Origin: a bacterium
Lineage (GTDB): Bacteria > CSSED10-310 > JAJRTK01
Reading direction: 5' to 3'
Length of the DNA: 23,989 nt
NCBI GenBank assembly: GCA_024278345.1
Contig: JAJRTK010000320.1
Coordinates: 1 to 23,989 of the forward strand
The notes under the pieces were generated by a model. That model worked only from the letters and a program-made list of their open reading frames with translations. It ran no database searches and was not told the origin of the DNA. Below are positions 1-8,043 of the stretch, piece after piece. The position numbers and the translations under genes were made by a program. Each line of letters opens with the position of its first letter. The stretch's first letter is position 1.

Positions 1-425
1 AGCACCTCCCCCAGGCACGGGACCTATCAGATCCGGTTGACAAGTCCATGCACGAAAGGAACCCACCGTTCAATTCCGTGAATCCCGTCCAGCCCGCCAC
101 CGGCAAGATGCCGGTGCCACCCGGGCGGCGCCGCGGAGTGTAAAGCAAAAACGCGGGGATTTGATAGATCCCCCAGGCATCATCACCGGCTGCCGCGGTT
201 TTTCGTCGTCGCAATCCTCGCTCCTCCTTTCCGCCACGGACCTTCCCGGGCCGCCCGGACAGGAGATGCCAACTCGTACCAGAGATCTGCTCCGGCGGAG
301 TTTGCCCCCACGCCAAGCTCTAAAGTAGACTGTTGCGGAAAAAGGGCGTCTTTTTTGCAAGGGGAATAAGCAGGGGGCGATCTCACTTATTGTGCTTACC
401 TTGACCATTTTTCCGGGAAGGCGGA
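1..425. other. Non-coding region upstream of the debranching-enzyme-like gene
   Basis: No convincing gene. The short open frames on the minus strand have low-complexity Arg/Gly/Pro-rich translations with no recognisable domain. The region holds a perfect 8-bp hairpin (98-116) and a weaker one with GGGGAT/ATCCCC arms (155-160 and 168-173). A purine-rich GGGAAGG (about 415-421) lies in ribosome-binding position for the gene that follows. I see no promoter that I would defend. Confidence 0.6.
98..116. repeat. Short palindromic hairpin (8-bp stem, 3-nt loop)
   Basis: CACCGGCA at 98-105 pairs perfectly with TGCCGGTG at 109-116 around an AGA loop. No T-run follows on either strand, so it does not look like an intrinsic terminator. 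It resembles the extragenic palindromes near 3.7 kb and 23.5-24 kb in size and GC-rich stem, but not in sequence. Confidence 0.6.
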
Positions 426-2492
426 TTGCCCATGCTTCGAATCAAGGCTCCGCGACTGCGAAACTTGTCAGAATCTCTTCACCTGGAATGGCTCGAAACC
501 AATGGGTTGGGCGGCTATGCCTCATCCACCGTGCTTCTGGCGCACACGCGAGGTTACCATGGGCTCTTGGTGGCTTCCCTGGATGACGTGCATCCCAAGG
601 GTCGCCACGTTCTGCTTTCGAAAGTGGAGGAAGTGGCACATCTGGGTGGCACACCCTACTTGCTATCGACGAACCTCTATCAAGGGGAAGTGGTCCATCC
701 CAGTGGTTTCGAGCATCAGGAGCTGTTTATTCGGAGCCTCTTTCCCACCTTCACCTTCCGCTTGGGAGAGGTGGAGCTGGGGCGCGAAGTCTTCATGGTC
801 CATAGCCGGAACTGCGTAGTGATTGTCTACACGGTCAAGAACCTTCCCACCGATATGGAGCTTCGGCTGGAAGTGCGCCCCTTGGTCGCTTACCGCCATT
901 TTCACAAATTGGCTGCGAAGAACCCAGAACTTGACATGAATTCCGTCATCGAAGAGGAGAGGGTTCGCTTGACACCGTATGAATCGCTTCCGCCGCTCTT
1001 TCTCTACCACGATGCGGAGAGTGTCGAGCCCACGGGCCACTGGTACGACAATTTCCATTACCCCAGGGAAGAAGAGCGTGGGTTACCCTGCCGGGAAGAC
1101 CTGTTTAACCACTGCCTGATGACCTACGTTTTCCAGAAGCCAGGGGAACGTTTTCTGGCGGCGTCATTGGAGGAGTTCGAAGAGGCACCTTCCGCCGGGT
1201 CGCTGCGACGCGGGGAGCTCGAAAGGCGGACGGAACTGGGCTTGACGGTGCTCAGGTCGTCTACCCGCCGCCATCTTCGGCTGGGTGCGGACCAGTTCCT
1301 GATCCGGAAGGGGGACCGGCCCACCGTGGCCGCTGCCTATCCCTGGCAGCCGGAACGGATGCGGGATTCGCTCATCGCATTGCCGGGCTTGACCCTTGCC
1401 CACGGTCGGCCTCAAGTGTGCCGGGAAACCCTGGAAAGCTGTTTCCACTGGCTTCAGGATGGCCTTCTGCCGGACCATTTTTCCGAAGAAAATGGCGAGC
1501 CGGTCTACACGGCTTTCGAACCTTCGTTGTGGTTTCTGGAGGCGATCTGGAAGTATTTGCGCTGGACCGACGACTGGGACTTCTTGAGTCAGGCGGTATA
1601 TGATCGTTTGGCGCGGGTCATCGACCATTTCATCAAAGGCACGTCCCACGAGATCCGGATGGATCCCCAGGACTTCCTTCTGGAGGGCGGTGTGCCGGGA
1701 CTACAGCTTACCTGGATGAACGCCAAGGATGGCGGCGTAGTGACGCCGCGAATGGGCAAACCGGTGGAAGTGCAAGCGCTGTGGTACAACGCGCTCCGGA
1801 TCATGGCCCGCCTGACAAGCCACCGCGATCCCGACAGCCGCGAGACCTCTAGCTATTTCGAATTGGCGAGCAACGTCCGCAAGAGCTTCAACCAGAGGTT
1901 TTGGAGTATCGACTACGAGTTTGTCGCGGACAACATCAATTGGGATGGAACCCTGGATTTGAGCCTGCGCCCCAATCAAATCTTGAGCGCCAGTCTTTCG
2001 TTCCCAGTTCTGGAACGGGTCTACCAATCGCGAATGCTGGAAGCGGTTCGGAAAGAGCTCTGGACGCCGTACGGGCTTCGGACACTGAGTCCCCAAGACC
2101 CTCGTTATCGCAGCCGTTATGAAGGCAATGTCTCGGATCGGGTCATGGCGTGCCACCAGGGGCCGGCCTGGAGCTGGCTGCTTGGGCCCTACTACAACGC
2201 TCTCTTTCGCGCCAAGGGAAAGGACGGGGGGAAAAGCAGGGACTCGGGGAAGAATCTTGGCGAAGGGATCGCCGCTAGAATCCACAGGGAATTGGCACCG
2301 CTGCGGGAGCACTTGGAGGGAGCCGCGGGGGTGGGCGGAATCTCGTCGGTTTTTGACGGAGACCCGCCACATACACCAAGGGGAACCCTGTTTCGTGCAG
2401 CGACAGTGGGCGAGATTTCAAGGCTTTACGCAGAGTATTTGCTACCTGTGCTCAACCGCTCAAAGCCCGAGGATGCCTTCCCCGAAGGGTGA
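426..2492 (+). CDS. Glycogen debranching enzyme-family protein (amylo-alpha-1,6-glucosidase type), probably catalytically altered
   Basis: The 688-residue protein has the two-domain layout of bacterial/archaeal debranching enzymes. The N-terminal domain (about 18-240) carries EWLETNGLGGYASST and YHGLLVA. The C-terminal alpha/alpha-barrel domain (about 300-680) carries WMNAKDGGVVTPRMGKPVE, ALWYNALR, LRPNQILSASL, CHQGPAWSWLLGPY and FDGDPPHTPRG. Family members normally hydrolyse alpha-1,6 branches of glycogen-like glucans in the cytoplasm. Three normally conserved acidic positions differ: Asp of the TWMDA motif is Asn432, Glu of the ISE-FDGD motif is Ser641, and Asp of the VDASLWF-like motif is Glu365. 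The first two are, to my knowledge, the general acid and base, so activity is doubtful. The TTG at 426 is the longest start; ATG at 432 (two codons in) with GGGAAGG upstream is equally good. The 3' end overlaps the convergent pspA-like gene by 33 bp. The fold assignment is firm; function is not. Confidence 0.9.
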   Translation: MPMLRIKAPRLRNLSESLHLEWLETNGLGGYASSTVLLAHTRGYHGLLVASLDDVHPKGRHVLLSKVEEVAHLGGTPYLLSTNLYQGEVVHPSGFEHQELFIRSLFPTFTFRLGEVELGREVFMVHSRNCVVIVYTVKNLPTDMELRLEVRPLVAYRHFHKLAAKNPELDMNSVIEEERVRLTPYESLPPLFLYHDAESVEPTGHWYDNFHYPREEERGLPCREDLFNHCLMTYVFQKPGERFLAASLEEFEEAPSAGSLRRGELERRTELGLTVLRSSTRRHLRLGADQFLIRKGDRPTVAAAYPWQPERMRDSLIALPGLTLAHGRPQVCRETLESCFHWLQDGLLPDHFSEENGEPVYTAFEPSLWFLEAIWKYLRWTDDWDFLSQAVYDRLARVIDHFIKGTSHEIRMDPQDFLLEGGVPGLQLTWMNAKDGGVVTPRMGKPVEVQALWYNALRIMARLTSHRDPDSRETSSYFELASNVRKSFNQRFWSIDYEFVADNINWDGTLDLSLRPNQILSASLSFPVLERVYQSRMLEAVRKELWTPYGLRTLSPQDPRYRSRYEGNVSDRVMACHQGPAWSWLLGPYYNALFRAKGKDGGKSRDSGKNLGEGIAARIHRELAPLREHLEGAAGVGGISSVFDGDPPHTPRGTLFRAATVGEISRLYAEYLLPVLNRSKPEDAFPEG

Positions 2493-3527
2493 TGGCTCAT
2501 CGACATCATCAGAGGCTGCCCTTTTTTTTGCATCCGCGTCTGAGGAGGAAGCGGCGCCAGACGGCTCCACCGCCTCGGACGGGATAATCCTGGCCCCGGA
2601 GGCAGGCTCATGCATCCCTTCAGTATCCGTGGTGACGGCCGCCTCAGGAGGATCGGCAGACTCTGGCGGCGGCCTTGCCGCGGACAGGGCAACGTCCGGG
2701 AGATCCCCCCCCGGTGCGGATGGCTCTTGGGCGGAAGTCGCCAAGTCCGCGCTTTTTTCGGCTCCAGTGTCGGCTTCACTCTTGCCTACAGCCTCGACAG
2801 CATTCTTTTTTTCGGGGGCCACCACCGATGCTTGGGCAGCTAGCAGCTTCGAGTCGTCGGAGGGGACCTTTCCGTGGACCTCTAGTTTCAGGGCTTCCAG
2901 CTCATCTTCCACGAGCCCGCCCCGCTCCAATTCGCGGAACCGGCCCTCGAATCCATCATCCAGAAGCTCGATTTCAGCCTCGGCTAGCGCCTCCACTTCG
3001 GTGAACTTTTCTTCGAAGCGGCCCAGGGCCCAGTAGGTTTGTTCCGAACTGGGTTGTTCCAGGGCGCTCTTGAGCTTTTTGTGGGCTTCGGCACGTTTCT
3101 GCCGTGCGATGAGAAGGCTTTTCTTCCGCCGTGCCTCGTCAATTTTCGCTTCTAGGGCGAAGAGGTTGTCCCGGAGCATGTCCGTCATCTGTTTTTGCTC
3201 TTCCCACTGAACCTGGAACTCGTGAGCGATGTCTTCGTAAGAACGCTTCCGCCGAAGAGCCTCCCGCGCCAAGTCATCGTCTTGTTTTTCCACCGCAAGA
3301 ACAGCTTTTCGGCCCCACTTGAAGGCCGTTTCCTGGTTCGTCTCCATGAGGTGCCGAAGACGTTTCTCATCCGAAAGCGCCCTGGCCACTTCGATCTTCG
3401 AGCGGCGGTAGCTCTCTTGCATTTCCTGAATGAGTTGCCCCAGGATGGCCTCGGGATCCTCGACATTGTCGAGCATCTGATTGATGTTGGCTTTGAGCAG
3501 GTCGGATACGCGTTGGATCAGGCCCAT
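2460..3527 (-). CDS. pspA: PspA/IM30 family membrane-stress protein with a long disordered C-terminal tail
   Basis: The first about 220 of 355 residues are a typical PspA/IM30 domain. It starts MGLIQRVSDLLKANINQML, with VEDPEAILGQLIQEMQ at 22-37 and long charged coiled-coil helices to about residue 215, rich in Lys/Arg/Glu. In the family such proteins form oligomers on the inner face of the cytoplasmic membrane and protect it under envelope stress. Residues about 220-355 have no counterpart in classical PspA (about 220 residues): they are Ala/Ser/Pro/Glu/Asp-rich and probably disordered. The ATG start is supported by GGAGACC just upstream on the minus strand. No pspB, pspC or pspF homologue is adjacent. 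The stop lies inside the 3' end of the convergent debranching-type gene. The family call is secure; tail function is unknown. Confidence 0.93.
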   Translation of the reverse strand: MGLIQRVSDLLKANINQMLDNVEDPEAILGQLIQEMQESYRRSKIEVARALSDEKRLRHLMETNQETAFKWGRKAVLAVEKQDDDLAREALRRKRSYEDIAHEFQVQWEEQKQMTDMLRDNLFALEAKIDEARRKKSLLIARQKRAEAHKKLKSALEQPSSEQTYWALGRFEEKFTEVEALAEAEIELLDDGFEGRFRELERGGLVEDELEALKLEVHGKVPSDDSKLLAAQASVVAPEKKNAVEAVGKSEADTGAEKSADLATSAQEPSAPGGDLPDVALSAARPPPESADPPEAAVTTDTEGMHEPASGARIIPSEAVEPSGAASSSDADAKKRAASDDVDEPSPFGEGILGL

Positions 3528-3672
3528 GGTCAGGTCTCCGTCGATCCCCAGGGTTTACCAGGCAGCCAAAATCAGTACGCCATGAACTGCCCGGTGTCAA
3601 ACCCCAGGGACGCAACCGCGCCAAACAATCTTTCCTAATCTGCCGGACTTTGGACGGCCTTGGTCATCGGTG

Positions 3673-3859
3673 GTCGGCGAAGCCGACTCTCCCTGCGGTC
3701 GGCCCCGGCCACCCTGCAGAATCTCAGGCGCCGCGCCAGGGCCTCCGGCCCTGGAACCCGGCGGAGGCGGCATCCGGACCTCCGCGGGGATCGCTGCTCC
3801 CAGGGAACCCGTTGCTTTTCATTGCAACGGGTCAAATCGCCAGGGAGCACGCTCCCTGG
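3673..3859. repeat. Cluster of extragenic palindromes (REP-like)
   Basis: Four hairpins lie in a row. (1) GTCGGC/GCCGAC, 3673-3687, loop GAA. (2) CCAGGGCC/GGCCCTGG, 3736-3754, loop TCC. (3) ACCCGTTGC/GCAACGGGT, 3807-3832, 8-nt loop. (4) CCAGGGAGC/GCTCCCTGG, 3840-3859, 2-nt loop. Hairpin 2 and its left flank recur at 23941-23989, and hairpin 3 recurs, inverted, at 23815-23838. This marks them as dispersed genomic repeats rather than single regulatory sites. Confidence 0.75.
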
Positions 3860-4050
3860 ACCCACATCTTTTTACGCTACGCGTTTTTGGGGAGGGTGGG
3901 CGGAGCCGACTCTCTTTTACCTGGAGACCCCGGATTCCGAGTGGAACGGATCGTGGGAAAAACCTTCGGCTTGCCGGGCTGGAGATGGATTGGCCCGGCT
4001 GCTATCCTTGGGATCTGGCTGTGGATTTTGCTCAAGACGGGCCGGGGATA

Positions 4051-4060
4051 GGAAGGAGAG
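4051..4060 (+). promoter_or_regulatory. Ribosome binding site fixing the kinase start at 4071
   Basis: GGAAGGAGAG lies 10 nt before an ATG (4071) that opens directly into a canonical kinase N-terminus (MDQPERIGPYEIQGRLGAGG). It is the best Shine-Dalgarno match in the leader and argues against the 137-residue upstream extension. A GTG at 4068 is one codon upstream and also possible. Confidence 0.7.
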
Positions 4061-4070
4061 GAAAAAAGTG

Positions 4071-7000
4071 ATGGATCAGCCTGAGCGAATCGGACCCTAT
4101 GAGATCCAGGGCCGCCTCGGGGCCGGAGGGATGGGTGTCGTCTACAAGGGCCGGCATCAAGAAACAGGCCAAGGAGTGGCCATCAAAACGGTTCGCGTTT
4201 TGCACAGCCGCCTCTTGCAAAGCATACGGCGGGAGATCCGAGCCCTTGCCCGCCTCCAACACCCCGGTGTTGTGGGAATTGTTGCCGAAGGCGTCGAGGA
4301 CGGCATTCCCTGGTACGCCATGGAGCTTCTGGATGCCGTCACCCTCCGGGAACTCCAAGGGGAAAGCCTGGCTTCCTCCTCGAAAATTCCCTCCTGGCAC
4401 CTGGGACTCGGGGTTCTCCAGCAGCTCTGCGTACCCCTTGCCTACATTCACGGGGAAGGCGTTGTCCACCGCGATCTCAAGCCGAGCAATATTTTGGTTC
4501 GCGCCGATGGGCGGCCCGTTCTAGTAGACTTCGGGGTGACCGCTTCGTTTGGCGGCGCCGAGGGCCGGGAAACCCTGACCTTGGAGGCCAGTGGCCCCGG
4601 GGCCCTCTCTTTTCTGGCCCCCGAACAGATCCGAGGCGATCTGCCCGATGCCCGCGCCGATCTTTATGCCCTGGGTTGTATCCTTTACTGGGTTCTGGTG
4701 GGGCGGCCTCCATTCCGGGGACGAACCCCCCGGGAAACGATCCGCGCCCACCTGTACCAGCATCCCCCGCTTCCCTCGGAACAAGTGCCCGACCTTCCTA
4801 GAGAGCTCGATGATCTGGTACTACACCTCCTGGCAAAAGAGCCCTCCATGCGCGTGGGGCATGCAGCGGATGTCGCGCTCCATCTCGAACGCCTGGGCAT
4901 CCACCAGAACGGATTCCCCGAAGCCCCGCCTCCCAGGAGCTACTTCTACCGCCCGGCTTTGGCTGGACGCCAAAAGGTCTTGGAATCCTTGACTCACGCG
5001 CTTTCGGAAGCCGTGGCGGGCCGTGGCTCGGGAAAACTCCTGGCCGGAGAGTCCGGGATTGGAAAGACCCGGCTGGTCATGGAGCTGATCCAAGCTGCAG
5101 GCCGGCAAGGAGTTCGCCTGTTGACAGGCGAAGGCGCTCCGGACTCGGGAGGCATACCTCTCCCACAGGCCAGCGTGCGTCCTCCTCTCTCCCTCTGGCG
5201 CCGCTTTCTCCAGGCGGCAGCTGATCGATGCCGAGAAAAGGGCCCGAAAGAAACCCAGAGGCTTCTGGGGGACCGAGGATCTTTTCTTTCCCTCTACGAA
5301 CCGGCACTGGCCGATTTGCCTGGGTTCAAGCCCCATGAAACCTTCGAGGAAGAGCAATCCCTCCCGCCGACAGCGGCGCGGTTACGGCTCTTTTCGTTCC
5401 TGGAAGAGGTCTTAAGCGCCTTCATCGGAGACGAGCCAACCCTTCTGGTCTGCGACGATTTAGGCTGGGCCGACGACCTTTCCCTGGGCTTCCTTGAGTT
5501 CTTGCTCCGCGCTGATTGGTTCCAGCGCCGGAGGGTCCTCTTCCTGGGCCTCTACCGCTCCGACGAACCCGGCGAGCACCTGGCATCCTTGAAAGAGTTG
5601 ATCGCCGAACGAATCGAACTCCACGGCCTGCGGGAAAACGATGTGTCAGCCATGGTGGAAGACATGCTGGCACTCCCCTTCCCCAACGCCGAGTTCATCG
5701 CCTTTTTAACCAGATGCTCCAAAGGCAATCCCCTCTTTGTGGCGGAATACCTCAAAAGCGCGCTCCTGGAAGGCGTACTCTGCCGCGATCCGGAATCCGG
5801 GCGCTGGAGACTCACCGGAGAAAAAGAGACGGCTGGTGATTCCGGCGCTTCCATGCGGCACCCGAGCTTCCGCGATCTTCCCGTTCCTCAGACGCTCCAG
5901 GAGATGTTGGCGCAGCGGATGAAAGGGCTCGCCAGCGAGGCCCTCCAGCTCGTGGCAAGGATTGCCGTCGTGGGGCGCGAAGCTCCGGTTTCCTTGGTCA
6001 AGGAGCTTCTTCCCGTAACAGAACGAGATTGGGTGGAGGCCATCGATCTCCTCCTAGCACGCCAGATCCTTGAAGAACCGCACTCCGGCTCGCTTCGGTT
6101 CCGACATGAATGGCTCCACCACCACGCCCTGAACTCTATTGACCCCACGACCCGCCAAGGCTTGCACCGCCGAATCGCGGAAATCCTTGTTTCCGCACCG
6201 GGCCTGGATAGGCAAAAGCATCTGGTCAGCGTGGCCCAGCATTGGCATGCTGCCGGTGAAATCCAACACGCCGTCGATGCCTATCTCAAGGCGGCCCGCC
6301 TGGCAAAGAGGCGCTACGCTCTGGCCGAGGCCGAAAAGCTGTATATGACCACCTTGGCACTCCTTCCAGAACCTTCCAGCCTCAGAAATGAGATTCGGAA
6401 CGAAGTTGCTCGGGCGGTCTTGCTCATCCAGGGTCGCGCTGGCGAAGCTGCCAAGGAGCTCCACACCGCCCTGGAAGACGCCCGCGCCCTGGGGCTGGAA
6501 CGCTCCCAGGCCGACTGCTTGTTGGGCCTGGCCAAAGCTTGTCGCGACAGCGGACGCAGATCCCCGGCCCAGGCCTCCGCCGAGGCGGCCTTCGAGATTT
6601 ACAGAAAGCTCGGCGACCGCGACGCCGAGGGCGCGGCGCTGGCGGAACTCGGGATTATCTGCATGGAAGATGGGCGGTATGATCAGTCCCTCTTTTTTCA
6701 TCAAAAAGCTCTCCAGCTCCACAAAACCGCTGAAAACCGCACTGCGGAGATCGATACCGTGAACCGCATGGGCCGCATCTACCGCGAACAGGGACGTCTA
6801 CGGAAGGCCCGGGCTCTCTTTGAAGAGGCTTTTAGTTCAGCCCAGCGCCTCGACGACCGGCGATACGAAGCGATTGCCCTGAGCAACCTCGCTTCCATCG
6901 CCTGGCAGGATGGCCAGCTCGACGATTCTCTCGTCATGCTGGGGCAAGTGCTGGAAATCTTCGAACAGATGGAGGACCGGCAAAACCAGGCCCTCAACCT

Positions 7001-7625
7001 TCTTTACCTGGCCCGGGTCCAGGCGGATCGGGGTTTGCTTTCCCTGGCACGGGGCCTGGCGGGGGATGCGGTAGCCATCGCCCACCGGATCGGCCAACCC
7101 TGCCTCGAAGCTGATGCCCTCCTCCACCTGGGGCTACTCCAAATCGATGCGGGGCTGGTTTTGGAGGCTCGTGATTCTTCCCTCCGCGCTCTGGCCATTT
7201 GGCGCCAGATGCGGGACGAGGTCGCGGCGGCGGGAGCTCTCCGCGTTCTGGCGCGGGTGGAACGAAGGGTCAAGGGCGACCTCGAGCGGGCCCGGCAGCT
7301 ACTGGATCTGGCTCTCCAAAGCTGGGAACGGGCAGGCAAGACGCTTATGTCGGTGGAAGGGCTCTGCGAGCTCGGACATTTGGCTCTCGCCCGCGGAGAC
7401 AGCGGCGGAGCCTGGCTCGACAAGGCCAGGGAGCTGGCCCGCGCCTGCCACGTCTCCCCACGAGGCCACTATGGCAAAGCCCTGGAAAGACTCGAAAACG
7501 CTGTCCGCTGCTGGGAATCGGGGGAACGGCTCCAAGGTGGCGAGGCCCCGTGGGACCTCCCCAAAGCCTGGAAAGAAGGCGAGGAATCAACCAAACTCAC
7601 CGAAGAGATCGACCTTTCTGGCTAG
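4071..7625 (+). CDS. Ser/Thr protein kinase fused to an AAA/STAND-type ATPase and TPR repeats
   Basis: This is a predicted 1184-residue cytoplasmic multidomain protein. A Hanks-type kinase occupies about 9-273: glycine loop GAGGMG (17-22), ATP-binding Lys39 in VAIK, catalytic HRDLKPSN (133-140), DFG (153-155) and APE (183-185). All key residues are present, so it should be active. An AAA_16-like ATPase follows (about 295-560), with Walker A GESGIGKT (326-333) and Walker B-like LLVCDDLGWAD (458-468). Then come a helical linker and about ten TPR-like helix pairs (about 730-1130) containing blocks such as ALAELGIICMEDGRYDQSL. No membrane segment is seen. The architecture resembles kinase-ATPase-TPR regulators of myxobacteria and related groups, where TPRs bind partners and nucleotide drives switching; the partner is unknown. 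It converges with the LysM-FecR gene, leaving a 4-bp gap. Confidence 0.95.
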   Translation: MDQPERIGPYEIQGRLGAGGMGVVYKGRHQETGQGVAIKTVRVLHSRLLQSIRREIRALARLQHPGVVGIVAEGVEDGIPWYAMELLDAVTLRELQGESLASSSKIPSWHLGLGVLQQLCVPLAYIHGEGVVHRDLKPSNILVRADGRPVLVDFGVTASFGGAEGRETLTLEASGPGALSFLAPEQIRGDLPDARADLYALGCILYWVLVGRPPFRGRTPRETIRAHLYQHPPLPSEQVPDLPRELDDLVLHLLAKEPSMRVGHAADVALHLERLGIHQNGFPEAPPPRSYFYRPALAGRQKVLESLTHALSEAVAGRGSGKLLAGESGIGKTRLVMELIQAAGRQGVRLLTGEGAPDSGGIPLPQASVRPPLSLWRRFLQAAADRCREKGPKETQRLLGDRGSFLSLYEPALADLPGFKPHETFEEEQSLPPTAARLRLFSFLEEVLSAFIGDEPTLLVCDDLGWADDLSLGFLEFLLRADWFQRRRVLFLGLYRSDEPGEHLASLKELIAERIELHGLRENDVSAMVEDMLALPFPNAEFIAFLTRCSKGNPLFVAEYLKSALLEGVLCRDPESGRWRLTGEKETAGDSGASMRHPSFRDLPVPQTLQEMLAQRMKGLASEALQLVARIAVVGREAPVSLVKELLPVTERDWVEAIDLLLARQILEEPHSGSLRFRHEWLHHHALNSIDPTTRQGLHRRIAEILVSAPGLDRQKHLVSVAQHWHAAGEIQHAVDAYLKAARLAKRRYALAEAEKLYMTTLALLPEPSSLRNEIRNEVARAVLLIQGRAGEAAKELHTALEDARALGLERSQADCLLGLAKACRDSGRRSPAQASAEAAFEIYRKLGDRDAEGAALAELGIICMEDGRYDQSLFFHQKALQLHKTAENRTAEIDTVNRMGRIYREQGRLRKARALFEEAFSSAQRLDDRRYEAIALSNLASIAWQDGQLDDSLVMLGQVLEIFEQMEDRQNQALNLLYLARVQADRGLLSLARGLAGDAVAIAHRIGQPCLEADALLHLGLLQIDAGLVLEARDSSLRALAIWRQMRDEVAAAGALRVLARVERRVKGDLERARQLLDLALQSWERAGKTLMSVEGLCELGHLALARGDSGGAWLDKARELARACHVSPRGHYGKALERLENAVRCWESGERLQGGEAPWDLPKAWKEGEESTKLTEEIDLSG

Positions 7626-7629
7626 GGGA

Positions 7630-8043
7630 CTACGGTCTTTGACCCACATCCAGCGCCCAAACCTTCGATAGATTCCCTGCCCAGTCCCAGGCTTTGACCT
7701 CAAGCCTGTGTTTCCCTGGATCTGTGGGGCGGAGAGGTTTCCCGTTCCAGGTGCTCCATTGGCCCCTGTCCCACCGGATCTGGATGGCGGCCACTCCGGA
7801 ATCCGAGTCGTGGGCGGAAATGACAATCTTCGCTTCGGGACCCAGCTCGGCACGCCCCCGGTCCGAGAGGGTTCCTTCTCCCGTGATGCCGATGGCGACA
7901 AAAGGCGGCTCGTCATCGGAACCGGGCCACCTGTGAAAGAAGGTTGTCGGGCGGCTGGGAAGCCCGTCAAGGCCGCCTGGATTCACGGCGGTGACCCGCC
8001 AATGGAGCTTGCCGAAGGGAAGATCAGGCGCAGTCCAGCTCGC
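7630..8043 (-). pseudogene. 3' part of the LysM-FecR gene, separated by an in-frame TAA
   Basis: These 137 codons continue in the same frame directly after the TAA at 8044-8046 and end at TAG (7630-7632). The translation completes the interrupted Ig/FN3-like domain (SWTAPDLPFGKLHWRVTAVN). It then gives an OmpL47-like module (ISAHDSDSGVAAIQIRW, HRLEVKAWDWAGN), the same kind as in the neighbouring 9176-10627 protein. No good start codon with a ribosome site lies at its beginning; the GTG at 7986 is inside the domain. It is probably part of one original 512-codon gene. Explanations are a nonsense mutation, a sequencing error or stop readthrough. Confidence 0.8.

Larger units (their letters stand above)
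3528..4070. other. Divergent intergenic region between pspA-like and kinase-AAA-TPR genes
   Basis: This 543-bp gap between divergent genes must hold both promoters, though I cannot place them with confidence. It contains a cluster of palindromes (3673-3859). A later stem-loop has arms GCCGGGC at 3973-3979 and GCCCGGC at 3993-3999, lying in the probable 5' leader of the kinase mRNA. An open frame runs through the second half in phase with the kinase, but its translation crosses the palindromes, is Arg/Pro-rich and matches no domain, so I treat it as non-coding. Confidence 0.65.

Noticed and set aside
1701-2372. A 223-codon minus-strand open frame
   Set aside because: It is a shadow of the debranching-enzyme-family gene, whose conserved motifs lie on the other strand.
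2119-3036. A 305-codon plus-strand open frame spanning the 3' ends of two genes
   Set aside because: It is a Ser/Ala-rich antisense reading of the PspA tail and an out-of-frame reading of the debranching-type gene.
3660-4070. A 137-codon N-terminal extension of the kinase-AAA-TPR protein
   Set aside because: It runs through four palindromes, has no recognisable domain, and the kinase fold begins at the ATG at 4071 with a strong ribosome site.
7587-7970. A 127-codon minus-strand open frame overlapping the 3' part of the LysM-FecR gene
   Set aside because: It is a shadow frame; the sister frame ending at 7630 carries the OmpL47-like motifs and continues the interrupted domain.
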